NCBI GenBank assembly: GCA_023261525.1
Contig: JAHFOU010000024.1
Location: 1 to 14,136, forward strand
Reading direction: 5' to 3'
Source of the DNA: Planctomycetota bacterium
GTDB lineage: Bacteria; Planctomycetota; SBBH01; JAHFOU01
DNA: 14,136 bases
The notes below the pieces were generated by a model. The model did not search any database, was not told the DNA's origin, and was given only the letters and a program-made list of their open reading frames with translations. How positions within the stretch are numbered: the first letter of the stretch is position 1; each line of letters begins with the position of its first letter. Positions 12,093 through 14,136 of this stretch are shown here, in pieces. A program made the position numbers and the translations under genes.

Positions 12093-14136
12093 GTGAACCC
12101 CGCCTTCCGTTCCACGCGAGGCCTCGTCCTGATCGTCGTGGTGGGGGTGCTGGGCATCCTCACCGTGCTGGCCATGGCCTTTCTGACCGTGGCCCGCCTC
12201 GAGCGGAGCGCCTCCCAACAGCGGACTCTGGCGACCAAGGCGCTTCTCCTGGCGCGCAGCGGGCTGGAGGACGCCCTGGCGCGCCTGGCCCTGGGCCAGG
12301 ACACGGAGGACCCTGCCAATGTCTATGGCGGGGAGGATTGGAACGGCAACGGGATGTTGGACGGCCTGGAGGTCCCGGCCGAGGTGTACCGGGTCACGGG
12401 CGCGGGAGCCGCTCCCGACCGGGAGGCCTGTCCGGTCCGGCATGCGCTCAGGCCGAGTTTCTACGTCCGGGATCCCGCCAGCCCCGTGGTGCCGAGGACC
12501 CCCTTGCTGGAGGACGTGGACGGAAGGCCGAGGGGGACCACGGGCAGGCTGGCGGGGGACTTCTCCTCCTTAGGAAACGGCTATGCCCTGAAGGTCTCCC
12601 CCCAGGCGGGGATTCACGTGAACGGTGTCCCGACCGGGACCCTGAGGCGGATGCTGGGGACCCTGGCCCGGGCCATCGGGGCTCCCGTCGCGGAGGCCGA
12701 CGGCTTCGCCCTGGTCGACCGGCGTCCGGCCTCTGGCTGGTCGGACTGGAGCCAGGTCCGGGACCAGGCCCTTGGCGGGATCCAGGCCAAGTTGGAGGTG
12801 CTGAAGCCTTACCTGGCGCTGGAGGCCTGGGTGGACGAGCGGGTGATCCGTCCGAACGCCTCCGCCGCCATGTTGGGGAACCAGCCGACCTGTTGGGCGG
12901 GGATCCGGGGCTTCGGGGGCCGGGGCGCGCCGGAGCTGGAGGGGCGCGCACCCGTGAACCTGGCCTGGGCCCGCACCCGCAAGCCGGTCCTGCTGGCCCT
13001 CCTGTCGGACCTGGAGGGGGTCTATCTGGACGAGACGGCGGCCAGGCCGGAGGACTCCGGGGACTGCCTCGGGGTCCTGACCTCCGTCCGCCTGTCCAAT
13101 ACCTGGGTTCCGACGGACGAGTGCCATCAGGTGGCGGACCGCCTGATCGCCTGGACGGGGCCCCTGGACACCTGGGAGCGCTGGAACTTCTTCTGCGACG
13201 CCATCCCCGGCACCCTCCTGACCGGCACCAGCGACCAGGCCCAGGCCAAGCGGGACATCCTGAAGGCGAATTTCAATCCCAACAGCGACCTGAACAAGTT
13301 CAACCCCAACGCTTCCCGATGGAAGCTGGTGGACAAGCAGGACCTGCTCGTCTCCTCGACGGAGTTCAGTCTGCTGCCCCTGCACGGTCAGGAGGTCTCC
13401 AGCCTGGGGCGGGTGCTGGATGCCCGGGGCCGCCTGCTGGCGGTCCGGGAGCTGGGCCTGCGCCTGGCCAGGCCTTCCGTGGCGAGGCTCTCGACCCAGC
13501 GGGAGTTCGTCTGCGAGGACCTGGGGGACCTGGACCGGGCGGGGGACGAGACGGGGATCCGGCTCCCCAAGGTCTGTTTTTCCTCCAGCTCCGGAACCCC
13601 CCAGCCGCCGACCTGGGGTGCGAAGCTCCCGGCCGTGGGGGGCCATGGCGTTGCCCTCCAGGCCTATCCGGAGCCCTATGCGGATCCCGGGACGGGGCTT
13701 CAGCTGAACCCCGCGGACTATGACGGGAGCCTCCAGCTGGCGACGGTGGAGACGGTGCCGAACGACGCCTACGGCGTGACGGCCACGACCCAGGACATGA
13801 AGCTCCTGGCCTGTTTCGATGCCAGCCTGGACCTGGAAAGCCCTGGGACCGCCGTCCCGGGAGCGAATATGCCGGACCTCCAGCAGGTGTCCACGGCGGA
13901 GCTGGGCCACAGCCTTCTGGCCGTGCTCAAGCCGAGCACCCTGTACCCGGACGGGGTCTATTCGGAGCGGGACCGGACGCCGTCCTATCTCGATGCGGGG
14001 AATGCCCACGGCTTCCACGGCCTGATGAGCTTCTGGGTCAAACCGAACTACGATTCCGAGAAATCCATCCCGCTGGAGAGCGCCGGGCCGCCGGCGCGCG
14101 GCCGGCGCTTTGTGGCCTGGACGAACTTCAGCGAGG
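12093..14136 (+). CDS. Large GspK/PilX-like pseudopilin with a possible LamG-like domain, 5' part
   Basis: At least 681 residues, open through the window end with no stop, so the 3' part is missing. Start GTG at 12093. A short basic leader (residues 1-10, ending RSTRG) is followed by a hydrophobic helix, about 11-34 (LVLIVVVGVLGILTVLAMAF), then RLERSASQQ and LLLARSGLEDALARL. This is the class III prepilin pattern, with probable cleavage at G10-L11; position +5 is Val, not Glu, as in GspK-like minor pseudopilins. D82-E93 (DWNGNGMLDGLE) resembles a calcium-binding loop. The middle is long and has no family I recognise. Near the edge, GFHGLMSFWVKP (640-651) looks like the start of a LamG/concanavalin-like domain. 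It may act as a minor tip subunit or adhesin of a type IV pilus or type II secretion pseudopilus. No partner genes are visible. Confidence 0.75.
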   Translation, partial: MNPAFRSTRGLVLIVVVGVLGILTVLAMAFLTVARLERSASQQRTLATKALLLARSGLEDALARLALGQDTEDPANVYGGEDWNGNGMLDGLEVPAEVYRVTGAGAAPDREACPVRHALRPSFYVRDPASPVVPRTPLLEDVDGRPRGTTGRLAGDFSSLGNGYALKVSPQAGIHVNGVPTGTLRRMLGTLARAIGAPVAEADGFALVDRRPASGWSDWSQVRDQALGGIQAKLEVLKPYLALEAWVDERVIRPNASAAMLGNQPTCWAGIRGFGGRGAPELEGRAPVNLAWARTRKPVLLALLSDLEGVYLDETAARPEDSGDCLGVLTSVRLSNTWVPTDECHQVADRLIAWTGPLDTWERWNFFCDAIPGTLLTGTSDQAQAKRDILKANFNPNSDLNKFNPNASRWKLVDKQDLLVSSTEFSLLPLHGQEVSSLGRVLDARGRLLAVRELGLRLARPSVARLSTQREFVCEDLGDLDRAGDETGIRLPKVCFSSSSGTPQPPTWGAKLPAVGGHGVALQAYPEPYADPGTGLQLNPADYDGSLQLATVETVPNDAYGVTATTQDMKLLACFDASLDLESPGTAVPGANMPDLQQVSTAELGHSLLAVLKPSTLYPDGVYSERDRTPSYLDAGNAHGFHGLMSFWVKPNYDSEKSIPLESAGPPARGRRFVAWTNFSE

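Noticed and set aside
12029..12319. N-terminal extension of the cysteine synthase-like gene to 12319
   Set aside because: It would lie antisense to the pseudopilin-like gene and is absent from the family, which starts at MDLLSHIGRTPLV.
12062..13723. A 553-codon plus-strand frame starting at 12062
   Set aside because: It is a Gly/Pro/Arg-rich shadow; the neighbouring frame from 12093 encodes a prepilin-type N-terminus and stays open to the window end.
12570..14018. A 482-codon minus-strand frame opposite the pseudopilin-like gene
   Set aside because: No family motif is seen, and it is fully antisense to a frame with a clear signal segment.
1..14136. CRISPR arrays, insertion sequences, tRNA or rRNA genes
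   Set aside because: No regularly spaced repeats, no transposase motifs or terminal inverted repeats, and no cloverleaf other than the tRNA-like part of tmRNA were seen.

Overview
The window is about 70% G+C and almost fully coding, with many 4-bp or 8-bp gene overlaps and frequent GTG (once TTG) starts. LpxH, an AsmA-like envelope protein, a lipoprotein signal and a pseudopilin-like N-terminus point to a diderm (Gram-negative) bacterium. A B12-dependent acyl-CoA mutase split from its cobalamin subunit, the very high G+C and the gene set would fit a Holophaga/Geothrix-like Acidobacteriota. That placement is an inference from memory of such genomes, not something proven here. I saw no insertion sequence, phage gene, CRISPR array or tRNA.

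Layout. (1) 1-2639, plus strand: the 3' part of a methylmalonyl-CoA mutase-type large subunit, overlapped by a putative lipoprotein with a coiled-coil segment and terpene-cyclase-like alpha-helical repeats. (2) 2636-7842, minus strand: a tight five-gene envelope operon, read from right to left as small two-helix membrane protein, alanine racemase (alr), GT39/ArnT-like membrane glycosyltransferase, AsmA-like protein and lpxH. Every junction is a 4-bp ATGA or GTGA overlap. (3) 7843-7874: a 32-bp divergent promoter region. (4) 7875-11090, plus strand: cmk, smpB, a 137-residue GGQ release-factor-like protein, a CgeB-type glycosyltransferase, and ssrA (tmRNA). (5) 11096-12028, minus strand: a cysteine synthase/cystathionine beta-synthase-type PLP enzyme. 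(6) 12093 to the window end, plus strand: a very large GspK/PilX-like pseudopilin that continues past the edge and appears to enter a LamG-like domain.

How the parts work together. The most coherent theme is ribosome rescue. SmpB, its RNA partner tmRNA, and a stand-alone GGQ protein resembling mitochondrial MTRFR (C12orf65) lie within 2.6 kb on one strand. This would place trans-translation and a candidate tmRNA-independent or ribosome-associated rescue factor in one locus. The tmRNA can be assigned in detail: acceptor stem with the alanine G3-U70 pair, encoded CCA, four pseudoknots, and the tag ANHSYALAA ending in a stop codon with a second in-frame stop nine bases later. The minus-strand operon joins peptidoglycan precursor supply (D-Ala), lipid A synthesis (LpxH), a polyprenyl-phosphate-sugar-type glycosyltransferase and a possible lipid-transport protein (AsmA-like), so it reads as a cell-envelope biogenesis unit.
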